In this document: positions 47,556 through 56,968 of the stretch, one piece after another | How the letters are laid out: the number at the start of each line of letters is the position of its first letter | Position numbering within the stretch: the first letter of the stretch is position 1 | Assembly: GCF_024734405.1 (NCBI RefSeq) | Contig: NZ_CP059556.1 | Span: forward strand, 186,001-250,000 | Direction of reading: 5' to 3' | Source of the DNA: Saccharopolyspora gregorii | GTDB lineage: Bacteria; Actinomycetota; Actinomycetes; Mycobacteriales; Pseudonocardiaceae | DNA length: 64,000 nucleotides | Translations under genes and position numbers: made by a program | The notes under the pieces: model-generated | What the model was told of the DNA's origin: nothing | What the model saw: the letters and a program-made list of their open reading frames with translations, nothing else | The model's database searches: none

Positions 47556-48484
47556 CCGTGGTGACGCCCACCGCGCGCAAGGCGCGCATCGACGACCTGG
47601 CCGAAGCGGACATCGGCGTGAGCCTCGTCGCCTCCGCGTGGCGGCGGCTGCGGTACAGCCCCGCGTTCCTCGTCGGCGCCGGCCTGATCGGACTGTTCGT
47701 GCTGCTGGCCGTGGCCGCGCCGCTGCTCGCCCCGCACGACCCCGGGCTGCACCTGCTGGAGAACCAGGTCTCGCGCGCCGACAACACGATCCCGCCCGCG
47801 CAGCCCGGGCACCCGCTCGGCGGCGACCAGTACGGCCGCGACCTGCTGTCCCGGCTGCTGCTCGGCTCGCAGCAGACGCTGCTGGTGGCGCTGCTGGCCA
47901 CCGTCATCGGGCTCGGCGGCGGGCTGGTCCTCGGCTTGCTCGCCGGCGCGTTCGGCGGCTGGGTCGACGCGCTCGTCATGCGGGTCGTGGACGTGCTGCT
48001 GTCCGTCCCGTCGCTGCTGCTGGCCGTGTCCATCGGGGCGCTGTTCACCCAGCAGAACCGGTTCACCGTGATCCTCGCCGTCGCGCTCGTGCAGGTGCCG
48101 ATCTTCGGCAGGCTGCTGCGCGGCACCATGCTCGCCCAGCGCGCCAGCGACCACGTGCTCGCCGCGCGGGCGCTGGGCGTGCGGGAGAGCGCCATCGTGT
48201 TCCGGCACATGCTGCCCAACGCGCTCGGGCCGGTGATCGTGCAGGCCACGCTCGTGCTGGCCACGGCGATCATCGACGCGGCGGCGCTGTCGTTCCTCGG
48301 GCTCGGCGCCGCCGACGACTCGGTGCCGGAATGGGGGCAGATGCTCGGCGGCGCGCAGGACGTCATCGACTCGCACCCGCAGCTGGCGTTCTGGCCCGCA
48401 GGCTGCATCATCCTCGTCGCCCTCGGCTTCACCCTGGTCGGCGAGTCGTTGCGGGACGCACTGGACCCGAAGCGGCGGCGATGA
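47552..48484 (+). CDS. Peptide ABC transporter permease (OppC/DppC-like)
   Basis: A 310-residue permease with a cytosolic N-terminal tail, the OppC_N helix (SPAFLVGAGLIGLFVLLAVA), HPLGGDQYGRDLLSRLL and the EAA loop AARALGVRESAIVFRHMLPN. It pairs with the preceding OppB-like protein. The GTG at 47552 overlaps the upstream stop; GTG codons at 47558 and 47561 are alternatives with GAGGTGA as ribosome binding site. Confidence 0.92.
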   Translation: MTVVTPTARKARIDDLAEADIGVSLVASAWRRLRYSPAFLVGAGLIGLFVLLAVAAPLLAPHDPGLHLLENQVSRADNTIPPAQPGHPLGGDQYGRDLLSRLLLGSQQTLLVALLATVIGLGGGLVLGLLAGAFGGWVDALVMRVVDVLLSVPSLLLAVSIGALFTQQNRFTVILAVALVQVPIFGRLLRGTMLAQRASDHVLAARALGVRESAIVFRHMLPNALGPVIVQATLVLATAIIDAAALSFLGLGAADDSVPEWGQMLGGAQDVIDSHPQLAFWPAGCIILVALGFTLVGESLRDALDPKRRR

Positions 48485-48524
48485 GCGCGCCGCCCGCGAC
48501 CACCCACCTGTGAGGACCTCGGAT

Positions 48525-49523
48525 ATGGCACTGCTGGAAGTCCGCGACCTGTCGGTGGTGTTCGCGCGCCGCGGCGAGCCGCCGGTCACCGCGGTCGACG
48601 GCATCTCCTTCGACGTCGAACCGGGCCGCACCGTCGGGCTCGTCGGCGAATCCGGGTGCGGCAAGTCCGTCACCTCGCTCGCCATCATGGGGCTGCTGCC
48701 GCCGCGCGGCGCCGAAGTCGGCGGGTCCGTGCGGTTCGACGGCACCGAACTGCTCTCGCTCGGCAAGAAAGAGCTGGACCGGCGGCGCGGCAGCGACCTC
48801 GGCATGGTGTTCCAGGACCCGTTGACCTCGCTGAACCCGGTGGTGCCCATCGGGTTGCAGGTCTCCGAGGTCATCGAGCGCCACCGCGGCCTCCGCCGCA
48901 AGCAGGCGATGCCGGAAGCCGCGGACCTGCTGCGCCGCGTCGGCATCCCCGACCCGACGCGGCGGCTCGCGGAGTACCCGCACCAGCTCTCCGGCGGCAT
49001 GCGGCAGCGCGCGCTGATCGCGATGGCGCTGGCCTGCCGGCCGCGGCTGCTCATCGCCGACGAACCGACCACCGCGCTGGACGTGACGATCCAGGCGCAG
49101 ATCCTGAACCTGCTGGCCACGCTCGTCGCCGACACCGGCACCGCGCTCATCATGATCACGCACGACCTGGGCGTCGTCGCGGGGCTGTGCGACGAGGTGA
49201 ACGTGCTCTACGCGGGGCGCGTCGTGGAGCGCGCCACCCGGCACGAGCTGTTCGCCCGGCCCCGCCACCCCTACACCTCGGGGCTGCTCGCCTCGGTGCC
49301 CCGGCTGGACTCGCCGCGCGGGCGGCGGCTCGCGCCGATCCGCGGCTCGGTGAGCGACAACGTGCCGTGGGACACCGGGTGCGCGTTCAGCCCGCGCTGC
49401 CCGAACGCGCTGGAGGTCTGCGGGCAGGAACCCCCGGACGCGTCCATCGACGTGGGCGCGCGGCTGTTGCGCTGCCACAACCCGGTCCGGGAGCACGCCG
49501 TCACCCCCGCGGAGCAGTCATGA
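48525..49523 (+). CDS. Peptide ABC transporter ATP-binding protein (OppD/DppD-like)
   Basis: A 332-residue ATPase: Walker [10 protein letters not shown]-loop [11 protein letters not shown], signature LSGGMRQR, Walker [14 protein letters not shown]-loop ITHDLG, and the C-terminal oligopeptide/dipeptide domain with the Cys cluster [12 protein letters not shown] that in homologues binds an iron-sulfur cluster. I start it at ATG 48525 with GAGGA upstream rather than GTG 48510. Its stop overlaps oppF (ATGA). Confidence 0.93.
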   Translation: MALLEVRDLSVVFARRGEPPVTAVDGISFDVEPGRTVGLVGESGCGKSVTSLAIMGLLPPRGAEVGGSVRFDGTELLSLGKKELDRRRGSDLGMVFQDPLTSLNPVVPIGLQVSEVIERHRGLRRKQAMPEAADLLRRVGIPDPTRRLAEYPHQLSGGMRQRALIAMALACRPRLLIADEPTTALDVTIQAQILNLLATLVADTGTALIMITHDLGVVAGLCDEVNVLYAGRVVERATRHELFARPRHPYTSGLLASVPRLDSPRGRRLAPIRGSVSDNVPWDTGCAFSPRCPNALEVCGQEPPDASIDVGARLLRCHNPVREHAVTPAEQS

Positions 49524-50566
49524 CGAACACGGACCCGGGGACGCTCGCCGCCCCCTCCGCCGACGTGGAGCGCGAGGTGCTGGTCGAGGTCACCGACCTC
49601 GCCGTGCACTTCCCGATCAAGCGCGGCGTGGTGCTGGACCGCACCGTCGGCCACCTGCACGCCGTGGACGGGGTGACGCTGGGCGTGCGGCGCGGCGAGA
49701 CCTACGGCCTCGTCGGCGAATCCGGCTGCGGGAAGTCCACCCTCGGCCGGGCGCTGCTGCGGCTGGAGAAGCCCACCGGCGGCCGGGTCGTGTTCGACGG
49801 CACCGACCTGTCCGGGATGAAGGGCGAACCGCTGCGCCGGATGCGCCGCCGCATGCAGATGGTGTTCCAGGACCCGCTGTCCTCGTTGGACCCGCGCCAG
49901 TCCGTGGAGGCGCTGCTGGTGGAGGGCCTGCGCGCGCACGGCCTGGACCGGGGCCGGGAGCCCACCGCCGCCCGGCTGCGCGAACTGCTCGACGCGGTGG
50001 GCCTGCCCGTGCGGGCGCTGCGCAAGTACCCGCACGAGTTCTCCGGCGGGCAGCGCCAGCGCATCGGCATCGCGCGGGCGCTCGCCGTCGGCCCCGACCT
50101 GATCATCGCGGACGAACCGGTGTCCGCGCTGGACGTGTCGGTGCAGGCGCAGGTGGTGAACCTGCTGGAGGACCTGCAGGGCGAGTTCGGCCTCACCTAC
50201 CTGGTCATCGCGCACGACCTCGCCGTGGTGCGGCACATCGCCGACCGGGTCGGCGTCATGTACCTGGGCGGGCTGGTGGAGGAGGCGGGCTCCGACGAGC
50301 TGTACGCCGCACCGCGCCACCCCTACACGAAGGCGCTGCTGTCCGCGGTGCCCGTGCCCGACCCGCAGGTGGAGGACCGGCGCGAGCAGATCCTGCTCTC
50401 CGGCGACCTGCCGTCCCCGTCCGATCCGCCCACCGGCTGCCGCTTCCACACCCGCTGCCCGTGGCGGCGGCCGGAGCGCTGCGACACCGAACGGCCCGAG
50501 CTGCGCACCATCGGCACCGGGCACCGGGTCGCCTGCCACTACGCGGAGGAGATCGGTGCCGGGTGA
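49520..50566 (+). CDS. Peptide ABC transporter ATP-binding protein (OppF/DppF-like)
   Basis: A 348-residue ATPase: Walker [11 protein letters not shown]-loop [13 protein letters not shown], signature FSGGQRQR, Walker [14 protein letters not shown]-loop [10 protein letters not shown], and C-terminal [15 protein letters not shown] with the family cysteines. It completes the five-gene importer. It converges with the AraC-type gene, leaving zero bases between the two stops. Confidence 0.93.
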   Translation: MTNTDPGTLAAPSADVEREVLVEVTDLAVHFPIKRGVVLDRTVGHLHAVDGVTLGVRRGETYGLVGESGCGKSTLGRALLRLEKPTGGRVVFDGTDLSGMKGEPLRRMRRRMQMVFQDPLSSLDPRQSVEALLVEGLRAHGLDRGREPTAARLRELLDAVGLPVRALRKYPHEFSGGQRQRIGIARALAVGPDLIIADEPVSALDVSVQAQVVNLLEDLQGEFGLTYLVIAHDLAVVRHIADRVGVMYLGGLVEEAGSDELYAAPRHPYTKALLSAVPVPDPQVEDRREQILLSGDLPSPSDPPTGCRFHTRCPWRRPERCDTERPELRTIGTGHRVACHYAEEIGAG

Positions 50567-51496
50567 TCAGCGGGCGGGGGCCTGCCGGAACGCGCTCGGG
50601 CCGATGCCGCGGACCCGCTTGAACGCGGCGCTGAAGCCGAACGGGTCCGCGTAGCCGACGGTCCGCGCGACCTCCGCGACGGTCGCCGCCTCCCGCTCCA
50701 CCAGCAGGTCCGCGGCCAACGTCATCCGCCAGCGCGTCAGGTACGTCAGCGGCGGCTCGCCCACCAGGTCCGCGAACCGCTTCGCCAGCGTCGACCGCGA
50801 CACCCCGGCGCGGGCGGCCAGCGAACCGACCGACCACGGCGCCGCCGGATCCTCGTGCAGCAGCCGCAGCGCGGCACCCACCACCGGGTCGCGCTGCGCC
50901 GCCCACCAGGCCGGGGGTTCGCCGCCGGGCCGGTCGAACCACGAGCGCAACGTGCAGACGAGCATCCAGTCCAGCAGCCGGTCCAGCACCACCTGCTGGC
51001 CGGGTGCGTCCACGGCGACCTCGGCGGCAAGCTGCTCCAGCACCGGGTCGGCGGTGCCCCCGGCGTCCACCCGCAGCACCACGGGCAGCGCGTCCAGCAG
51101 CCTGCGGCTGATCTCGCCGCGCGCCGGGTACGCGCCGGTGATCAGCGTGGTCGCGCCCGCGTCCCCGGCCGGGTCGCTCCAGCCGAGCCGGTGCCGCGCG
51201 CCGCCCTGCTCCGGCGTCGCGCAGTCCACCCCGCACTCCATCGGCTCCGCACCCGTGCCGACCTCGTCGACGAAGGCGAACGTCCCCGGCCCGCGCACGA
51301 TCATCGTGTCCCCGGCGCGCAGCGGCTCCGGCGGGAGGCCTTCCGGCACGACCCAGCCCGAACCGGTCAGCGCGGTGCACAACGTGAGCGGCGCGCCGTC
51401 CACGAAGCGCAGCGACCACGGCGCCGAGACGGTCGTCGCGCCGAACAGGGAACCGTGCGCCCGCACGCCGCGGATCAAGTCGCTGAACGCGTCCAC
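50567..51496 (-). CDS. AraC-family transcriptional regulator with cupin N-terminus
   Basis: A 309-residue regulator. The N-terminal cupin (LFGATTVSAPWSLRF, GDTMIVRGPGTFAFVDE) should bind a small ligand; the C-terminal AraC HTH reads SVGSLAARAGVSRSTLAKRFADLVG and VAEVARTVGYADPFGFSAAFKRV. The GTG at 51496 lies exactly 7 nt after TAACCT on the minus strand, a leaderless arrangement. It diverges from the NmrA-like reductase across 82 bp, a common regulator-target pairing. Confidence 0.92.
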   Translation of the reverse strand: MDAFSDLIRGVRAHGSLFGATTVSAPWSLRFVDGAPLTLCTALTGSGWVVPEGLPPEPLRAGDTMIVRGPGTFAFVDEVGTGAEPMECGVDCATPEQGGARHRLGWSDPAGDAGATTLITGAYPARGEISRRLLDALPVVLRVDAGGTADPVLEQLAAEVAVDAPGQQVVLDRLLDWMLVCTLRSWFDRPGGEPPAWWAAQRDPVVGAALRLLHEDPAAPWSVGSLAARAGVSRSTLAKRFADLVGEPPLTYLTRWRMTLAADLLVEREAATVAEVARTVGYADPFGFSAAFKRVRGIGPSAFRQAPAR

Positions 51497-51578
51497 CCCA
51501 TCGAGGTTAGACGAACGGACAGGTGATCCGGCTCTTCGCCCATGTGCGCGTCCGAGTCGGCGGCGTTGAATCGGTGGC

Positions 51579-52415
51579 GTGAACAACGACGGCACGACCC
51601 TCGTCCTCGGCGCCACCGGCAAGACCGGCCGCCGCATCGTCCCCCGGCTGCGGCTGCGCGGCGTCCCGGTGCGGGCCGCCTCCCGGTCCAGCGCCACCCG
51701 CTTCGACTGGCACGACCCGGCCGGGTGGGACGCGGTGCTGCACGGCGTGGACGCCGTCTACCTGGTGGCGCCGCGCGAACCGGGGCCCGCGCACGACTTC
51801 GTGGCCCGCGCCGACGCGGCCGGGGTGCGGCGGCTGGTGCTGCTGTCCGGGCGCGGGGCCGACAGCTGGGGCGATTCGGAGTTCGGCCTGGACATGCGGT
51901 CCGCGGAGGAAGCGGTGCGCGGCTCGGCGCTGGAGTGGACGGTGCTGCGCGCGTCGAACTTCGCGCAGAACTTCGACGAGGACGTGTTCCGGCCCGCGCT
52001 GCTGGCCGGGGAACTCGCGCTGCCCGCCGGACCGGTGCCGGAACCGTTCATCGACGTCGAGGACGTCGCCGACGCCGCGGCCGCGGTGCTCACCGAGCCG
52101 GGGCGGCACGCCGGGCGGACCTACGAGCTGTCGGGACCGCGCGCCATCACCTTCGGCGAGGTCGTCGAGCTGATCTCCCGCGCCACCGGGCGGACCATCA
52201 CCTACCGCCGCACCACGCCCGCCGAGTACGAGGCGGCGCTGATCGCGGAAGGCGCGACCGCGGCGGACGCGCACGAGGTGGCCGCCATGTTCGAGCTGAT
52301 GGCGGGCGGGCTGATCGCCGGGACCACCGACGAACTCGCCACCCTGCTCGGTCGGGCGCCCCGCACCTTCGAGGACCACGTGGTGCGCGCGGCCGCTGCG
52401 GGCGCCTGGCATTGA
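51579..52415 (+). CDS. NmrA-like NAD(P)-binding SDR protein
   Basis: A 278-residue atypical SDR: N-terminal LVLGATGKTGRRIVPRL (GxxGxxG), LVLLSGRGADSWGDSEFGLD, LRASNFAQNFDEDVF and a C-terminal domain with TYELSGPRAITFGEVVELI. It lacks the YxxxK catalytic pair, as NmrA/QOR2-type redox sensors and quinone reductases do. It is divergent from the AraC gene, so probably under its control. The GTG start has TTGAAT 7 nt upstream. Function inferred only at family level. Confidence 0.88.
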   Translation: MNNDGTTLVLGATGKTGRRIVPRLRLRGVPVRAASRSSATRFDWHDPAGWDAVLHGVDAVYLVAPREPGPAHDFVARADAAGVRRLVLLSGRGADSWGDSEFGLDMRSAEEAVRGSALEWTVLRASNFAQNFDEDVFRPALLAGELALPAGPVPEPFIDVEDVADAAAAVLTEPGRHAGRTYELSGPRAITFGEVVELISRATGRTITYRRTTPAEYEAALIAEGATAADAHEVAAMFELMAGGLIAGTTDELATLLGRAPRTFEDHVVRAAAAGAWH

Positions 52416-52515
52416 GCGCTCGTGCCGCGAGAGCGGGCCGTGGCCACGACCCCTGTCGTCCACAAAGGACGAAAAACGACTTCCCGGACCACACGGCGAA
52501 AGCGGAGGAAAGACC

Positions 52516-52938
52516 ATGAACACCGGCATCCCGACCACCGAGGACCTCGCCCTCCTCCGGCGCCCGCTGCACGGTTTCCTGACCGTCGCGGCGGCTCCGG
52601 CCCCGGCGCAACCCCGCCCGGTGTGGTTCGACGCCGCCGACGACGGCACGATCCACCTGTTCACCGAACCCGGCTCGCTGAAGGTGCGGCGGCTGGAACG
52701 CGACCCGCGCGCCTCGCTCGTCGTCGCCGCCCCGGTGGGGGAGCGCGAGCACTGGGTGTCGGTGGCCGGTCGCGTCACCTTCGAACCGGACGGGGCGGAG
52801 GATCTGGCCCGCCGCCTCGCCGCCCGCTACTGGGACCTGACCGATCCGACGCGCACCGCCGATCTCGACGCGATGCTCGCCGCCGGAGTGCTCCGCTTCA
52901 CCCTCCACCCCGAGAAGACCCACCGCTTCACCTACTGA
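52516..52938 (+). CDS. Pyridoxamine 5'-phosphate oxidase-fold flavin/F420 protein
   Basis: A 140-residue split-barrel protein: LRRPLHGFLTVAAAPAPAQP, PVWFDAADDGTIHLFTEPGSLKVRRLERDPRASLVV and WVSVAGRVTF match the PPOX/F420-dependent family, which binds FMN or F420 and reduces small molecules. The ATG at 52516 is preceded by GGAGGAAAGACC. Its 3' end overlaps the antisense HTH gene by 7 bp. Confidence 0.88.
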   Translation: MNTGIPTTEDLALLRRPLHGFLTVAAAPAPAQPRPVWFDAADDGTIHLFTEPGSLKVRRLERDPRASLVVAAPVGEREHWVSVAGRVTFEPDGAEDLARRLAARYWDLTDPTRTADLDAMLAAGVLRFTLHPEKTHRFTY

Positions 52939-53387
52939 CCGCGGGCGTCGAGGAGCGCGCCCGCACCCGCTTTCTGCCGGGCGGTCTTGCGCTCCGCGTA
53001 CGCGTCCAGGTCGGCTACCGAGATCATCCGGTGCGAGCTGCCCGGCTTGTTCCGCGCCGGGATCGTGCCCGCGTCCAGCAGTTTGACCAGCAGCGGCCGC
53101 GAGATCCCGAGGTAGGCGGCGGCTTCGTTCGGAGTCATCTCGGAGATGGCGTCCGGAGCGATGATGCGCACCCGGTGCCCCTCGGCCTGTTCGCGGGCGG
53201 TGTGCAGCAGCGCGTCCAGCACCGCAGGCGGTAGTTCGTAGTGCACGAACCGGCCGTCGACCTCGATCGCCAAGCTCGCGGAGTGCTGCGTGCGGGAGTC
53301 GCGCAGTTCGTCGACGCCTCGTTGCAACTTCGACGAGGCTTCCCTGGTCGGGTCGTCCGGCCGCGCCAGCTCGAACATCGCGCTCAT
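52932..53387 (-). CDS. Excisionase-type HTH protein, antitoxin-like
   Basis: A 151-residue protein. The N-terminal half is helical (SSKLQRGVDELRDSRTQHSA); the C-terminal half has an HTH_17 domain: ISEMTPNEAAAYLGISRPLL, VKLLDAGTIPARNKPGSSHR, MISVADLDAYAERK. Such proteins are often the antitoxin of a PIN-domain toxin, but no PIN gene is beside it. AAGGAGGCACC precedes the ATG at 53387. TTGCAG and TAGGCT (spacing 16) form its promoter, overlaid by two ATCTGCA direct repeats at 53422-53437 that look like an autoregulatory site. Confidence 0.88.
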   Translation of the reverse strand: MSAMFELARPDDPTREASSKLQRGVDELRDSRTQHSASLAIEVDGRFVHYELPPAVLDALLHTAREQAEGHRVRIIAPDAISEMTPNEAAAYLGISRPLLVKLLDAGTIPARNKPGSSHRMISVADLDAYAERKTARQKAGAGALLDARGQ

Positions 53388-53421
53388 GGTGCCTCCTTCG
53401 GCCGTTCCCGAGCCTACCGCT

Positions 53422-53437
53422 ATCTGCAGCATCTGCA
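53422..53437. promoter_or_regulatory. Direct repeats overlapping promoter of the HTH gene
   Basis: ATCTGCA occurs at 53422-53428 and 53431-53437, 9 bp apart, overlapping TTGCAG (-35) on the minus strand. TAGGCT (-10) follows 16 bp downstream in that direction. Confidence 0.6.
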
Positions 53438-53438
53438 A

Positions 53439-54410
53439 TCACGCGTTCCGGTGTTCGCCGGCCACCGGTTCCGCCTCCGCCGGAGGTGCGACGGGTTCGA
53501 GGGGTGGCGGGGTGGCGCGGGGCGGGCGGCTGCCGAGGAGGACTCCGCCGACGACGACCACCCCCGCGGCGAGCTCGACCGGGTGCGGCCGTTCGCCGAG
53601 CACCAGCCACGCCGAGGTGACGCCGACGATCGGCACCAGCAGCGAGAACGGCGCGACGGTGCTCGCCGGGTACCGCGCCAGCAACGTCGTCCACAACCCG
53701 GAGCCGACCACGGTCGCCAGCAGCGAGGTGAACGCCAGCCCGCCCAGCGCCGCCCATCCGGCGGGGGAGAGCACCGAGCCCGCGGCGGCCCGCCAGCCGG
53801 TGCCGGGGCCTTCCAGGAACGCGGACAGCACGAACATCGGCACCGGCGGCACGATCGACATCCACAACGTCAGCCGCAGCGGGTTCGGCGCCTGCGCCTG
53901 GCGGCTGCACAGGTTGCCGAGCGCCCAGCCCAGCGCCCCGCACAGGGCGAGCAGCACCGGCAGCAGCACCGCCGACTGCGCCCGGTGCCAGCCGATCGCG
54001 GCCATGCCGAGCACGGCGATCGCGATGCCCGCGGCCTGCACCGGCCGGATCCGCTCCCGCAGCAGCAGCCCGCCGAGCAGCACGGTGAACGGCGCGGAGG
54101 CCTGCAGCACCAGCGAGGCGAGCCCGGTCGGCAGTCCCGCGTCCATCGCCAGGAACAGGAACGCGAACTGCGCGGTGCCGAAGCCGAGGCCGTAGCCCAG
54201 CAGCCACCGCCACCGCACGCCGGGCAGCGGCACCAGCAGCACGGTCGGCACCGCGATCACCAGGAACCGCAGGCCCGCGAAGAACAGCGGCGGGAACCAC
54301 CGCAGCGCGTAGTCGAGGGCGAGGAAGTTGATGCCCCACAGCAGGGCCACGAAGGCGGCGAGGAGGCGGTCTCGGGCGGTCACGGAACCGAGCTTGCGGC
54401 GACGCTCCAT
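53439..54410 (-). CDS. EamA/DMT-family transporter
   Basis: A 323-residue protein with about ten membrane helices in two EamA repeats (LLAAFVALLWGINFLALDY and the second beginning near LLPVLLALCGALGWALGN), plus a Pro/Ala-rich cytosolic tail. DMT exporters move amino acids or drug-like molecules; the substrate is unknown. I start at ATG 54410; GTG 54383 (SVTARDRLL) is an alternative. It diverges from a LysR gene across 45 bp, and the sequence around both start codons is an exact inverted repeat. Confidence 0.9.
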   Translation of the reverse strand: MERRRKLGSVTARDRLLAAFVALLWGINFLALDYALRWFPPLFFAGLRFLVIAVPTVLLVPLPGVRWRWLLGYGLGFGTAQFAFLFLAMDAGLPTGLASLVLQASAPFTVLLGGLLLRERIRPVQAAGIAIAVLGMAAIGWHRAQSAVLLPVLLALCGALGWALGNLCSRQAQAPNPLRLTLWMSIVPPVPMFVLSAFLEGPGTGWRAAAGSVLSPAGWAALGGLAFTSLLATVVGSGLWTTLLARYPASTVAPFSLLVPIVGVTSAWLVLGERPHPVELAAGVVVVGGVLLGSRPPRATPPPLEPVAPPAEAEPVAGEHRNA

Positions 54411-54461
54411 GAAGGACAAGCGACAACAACTGAACCATCCATGTAGTTTCGCTTCATGGAG
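54405..54461. promoter_or_regulatory. Divergent EamA/LysR promoter with inverted repeat over both start codons
   Basis: CTCCATGAAG (54405-54414) and CTTCATGGAG (54452-54461) are perfect 10-bp inverted arms containing the two start codons. Between them, TAGTTT at 54444-54449 lies 6 nt before the lysR ATG. CATCC/GGATG-type sequence inside could be a LysR box. Confidence 0.6.
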
Positions 54462-55352
54462 GTTCGGAGATTGCGGCTGCTGCGCGAGCTGGCCGACCGG
54501 GGGACCGTCACCGCGGTGGCGAAAGCGCTGGACTACACGCCGTCGGCGGTGTCCCAACAGCTCAAGGCGCTGCAGTCGGAGGCGGGCGTGCCGCTGACCG
54601 AACCCGCGGGCCGCAGCCTGCGGCTCACCGACGCCGGCTGGGCGCTGGTGGCGCGGTCCGACGAGGTGCTGGCAGCGCTGGAGCGGATGGACGCGGAGCT
54701 CAACAGCTTCCGGTCGGCGCCGCGCGGCACGGTGCGGCTGGCGGCGTTCCCGTCCGGCGCGCTGCTGGTGCTGCCCGGGCTGCTGAGCAGGCTCGCCGAG
54801 CAGCCGCAGCTGCGCGTGGAGTTCCGCGACGTCGACATGCAGCCGTCGGAGGTGCCCGCGCTGCTCGCGGACTTCGACGTGCTGGTGGCGCACCGGGACG
54901 ACCACGCGCCGCCGTTCGACGCGGCCCGCGCGGAGATCACGCCGCTGTACCGGGAACCGCTCGACGTGGCGCTGCCGCCGGGGCACCGGCTCGCCCGCAA
55001 GGACCGGGTGGAGCTCACCGAACTCGCCGCGGAGCCGTGGATCGGGGTGGACGTGGGCTTCCCGGTGGACGACGTGCTGCGCTCGCTGGCGGTCCGGACC
55101 GGGACCCGGCCGCGGGTGGTGCAGCGGATCAACGACTTCCGGATCACCGAGGCCCTGGTCGCGGCGGGGCACGGCGTGGCGCTGCTGCCGCGCTTCGCGG
55201 TGGACGACCCGGGCCTCGTGCTGCGCCCGCTGGCGGGAGTGCGGGCGGGCCGCAACGTGGAGGCGGTGACCCGGCGCGGTGCCACGGACCGGCCCGCGAT
55301 CCGCGCGGTGCTGGAAGCCCTGCGCGCCGAGTGCCACGAGCGCACCACCTGA
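54456..55352 (+). CDS. LysR-family transcriptional regulator
   Basis: A 298-residue LysR regulator: HTH at residues 1-60 (VRRLRLLRELADRGTVTAVA, YTPSAVSQQLKALQSEAGV) and a periplasmic-binding-like effector domain (GTVRLAAFPSGALLVLPGLL... VAAGHGVALLPRFAVDD). It probably controls the divergent EamA exporter and itself. Its stop lies 18 bp before the converging end of the glycosidase-like gene. Confidence 0.93.
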   Translation: MEVRRLRLLRELADRGTVTAVAKALDYTPSAVSQQLKALQSEAGVPLTEPAGRSLRLTDAGWALVARSDEVLAALERMDAELNSFRSAPRGTVRLAAFPSGALLVLPGLLSRLAEQPQLRVEFRDVDMQPSEVPALLADFDVLVAHRDDHAPPFDAARAEITPLYREPLDVALPPGHRLARKDRVELTELAAEPWIGVDVGFPVDDVLRSLAVRTGTRPRVVQRINDFRITEALVAAGHGVALLPRFAVDDPGLVLRPLAGVRAGRNVEAVTRRGATDRPAIRAVLEALRAECHERTT

Positions 55353-55370
55353 TCCGCCCCCGGGCGGGGG

Positions 55371-56951
55371 TCACCTCGGCGGGTGCGCCTGCGCCCACCG
55401 GGCGATCGCGGCCACCTCGTCCGCGTGCTCGGCGAGGGTGTCGCCGACGATGCCGACGACCGGGATGTGCCCGGGCCGGGCCACGTCGGCGGGCCGCGGC
55501 ACGAAGCCCTTCTCGTGCACCCCGGTGCTGCCCGGCCCGGGCGTGCCCTCGGCGAGGTGCCCGGTGGTGCGCGCGTACCGGGTGAGCACCCGCGGCTCCC
55601 GCAGGTCCCGGTCCACGCCGAACCACTGCTGGCTCAGCGGGAACAGCGCGGACAGCGCGTCCCACCAGCCCTCCGCGGCCAGCAGCAGCTCCGGGTGCCG
55701 GTCCCGCAGCTCCGCGACGAGCCGCCGGTAGCCGTCCACCAGCTCGTACCGCGGGTCGTTGAACCAGTAGCCGAGGGTGTCGAAGAACGCCGCGTCCACC
55801 CCGAACTCCCGCACGACCGCCGACACCGAGTCGACCAGGTGCGCCCGGAACCGCGGCTCGCCCGGGTTGAGGAACACCTGGTCGCCCTCCCCGGTGCGGT
55901 CGCCGTCCCAGTCGGGCCGGTTGAGCAGTTCCGCGTACCGCCCGGTGTCGTTGCGGATCACCGAGCGCTCCCAGTCCGGGTAGGCGGTGACGTTGGCGCC
56001 GTGCCCGCCGAACATCGGCATCAGCCGCACGCCGAGCTCGCGCGCCGCGTCGGCGAGCCGGTGGAACCCGGCGTCGCCGCCGAGGTCCGCGCCGGGCCGG
56101 TAGCGCGGGTAGTCGTGGTAGTAGCGGCCTTCCCAGCCGGGCAGATAGGCGAGCACCCGGTGCGGCTCGACGTGCCCGCTGAGGAAGCGCAGCGCCTCGG
56201 CCATCGCCGGGAAGGTGTTGAACACGTGCCCGGTCCAGTGCTGCCCGTGCAGCGTCACGACGAGCGCCACGTCCCGCAGCCAGTCCGGCACGTCGGTGCG
56301 CTGCTCCCACGGCACGAGCTGGTGCGCGCGTTCCACGAAGGACAGGTGCTCGTCCAGGTCGGCGTCGAGGCCGCCGCGGCGCAGCCGGATCGGCGGCACC
56401 CGGTGGTGCGTGGTGCGGGCGGAGGCGGCGGGCAGGTGCACGAGCTCGACGATCCGCCCGGGCGCGTAGGCGGGCCGGTGCACGTGCAGGACCTGCCGCC
56501 GCACCAGCGGATCGCGCACGCTCAGCGCGACGTCGCCGCTCGCCGCCCACGGCGTCGCCCACTCCGGGCCGGGGTAGTCGAGCTGGAAGCGGCCGCCGAG
56601 CTCGTGGCCGCGGCCGGTGTTCGGTGCCCACCACGGTTCGTCGGGGAGTCCGGTGAGCAGCAGCTTGACCGCTTTCACCGGTTCCGGGTGGTCGACGCTG
56701 ATGGTCCACTCGGCGCGGTCGCCGCCGGTGCGCAGCTCCACCTCGACGCCGCCGTCCGCGGTGCGCTGCCCGCCGAGCCGGGCGAGCCGGTCGCAGCGCA
56801 GCCGGCCGTCCTGGAAGTGGCAGCGGGCCGGGTCCAGCCCGTAGCCGTTGCCGGTGGTGAACACCTGCACGGCCCAGCGCACGTCGGTGCCGGGCAGCGG
56901 GAAGTGCGGGTCGCGGGGGTCGAAGCTCAGGTCCGCGTCGATGAGGGCCAC
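55371..56951 (-). CDS. Putative glycoside hydrolase-like TIM-barrel protein
   Basis: A 526-residue protein. The first 200 residues are beta-rich (DVRWAVQVFTTGNGYGLDPA, VDHPEPVKAVKLLLTGLPDE), then comes a barrel with VVTLHGQHWTGHVFNTFPAM, HRVLAYLPGWEGRYYHDYPR, GVRLMPMFGGHGAN, VDAAFFDTLGYWFNDPRYEL and ELLLAAEGWWDALSALF. The Asp of FFDTLGYW and the Glu of AAEGWWD are candidate catalytic acids, in the order seen in clan GH-D/GH-H-like enzymes. No signal peptide is visible, so a cytosolic substrate is likely. It follows the 72-residue gene by 17 bp. Confidence 0.7.
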   Translation of the reverse strand: MALIDADLSFDPRDPHFPLPGTDVRWAVQVFTTGNGYGLDPARCHFQDGRLRCDRLARLGGQRTADGGVEVELRTGGDRAEWTISVDHPEPVKAVKLLLTGLPDEPWWAPNTGRGHELGGRFQLDYPGPEWATPWAASGDVALSVRDPLVRRQVLHVHRPAYAPGRIVELVHLPAASARTTHHRVPPIRLRRGGLDADLDEHLSFVERAHQLVPWEQRTDVPDWLRDVALVVTLHGQHWTGHVFNTFPAMAEALRFLSGHVEPHRVLAYLPGWEGRYYHDYPRYRPGADLGGDAGFHRLADAARELGVRLMPMFGGHGANVTAYPDWERSVIRNDTGRYAELLNRPDWDGDRTGEGDQVFLNPGEPRFRAHLVDSVSAVVREFGVDAAFFDTLGYWFNDPRYELVDGYRRLVAELRDRHPELLLAAEGWWDALSALFPLSQQWFGVDRDLREPRVLTRYARTTGHLAEGTPGPGSTGVHEKGFVPRPADVARPGHIPVVGIVGDTLAEHADEVAAIARWAQAHPPR

Positions 56952-56968
56952 GAGCGCTCCCCGGTGGC

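Noticed and set aside
48481-48513. Ten-codon frame between oppC and oppD
   Set aside because: It merely overlaps the operon junction, with no conserved feature beyond the ATGA context.
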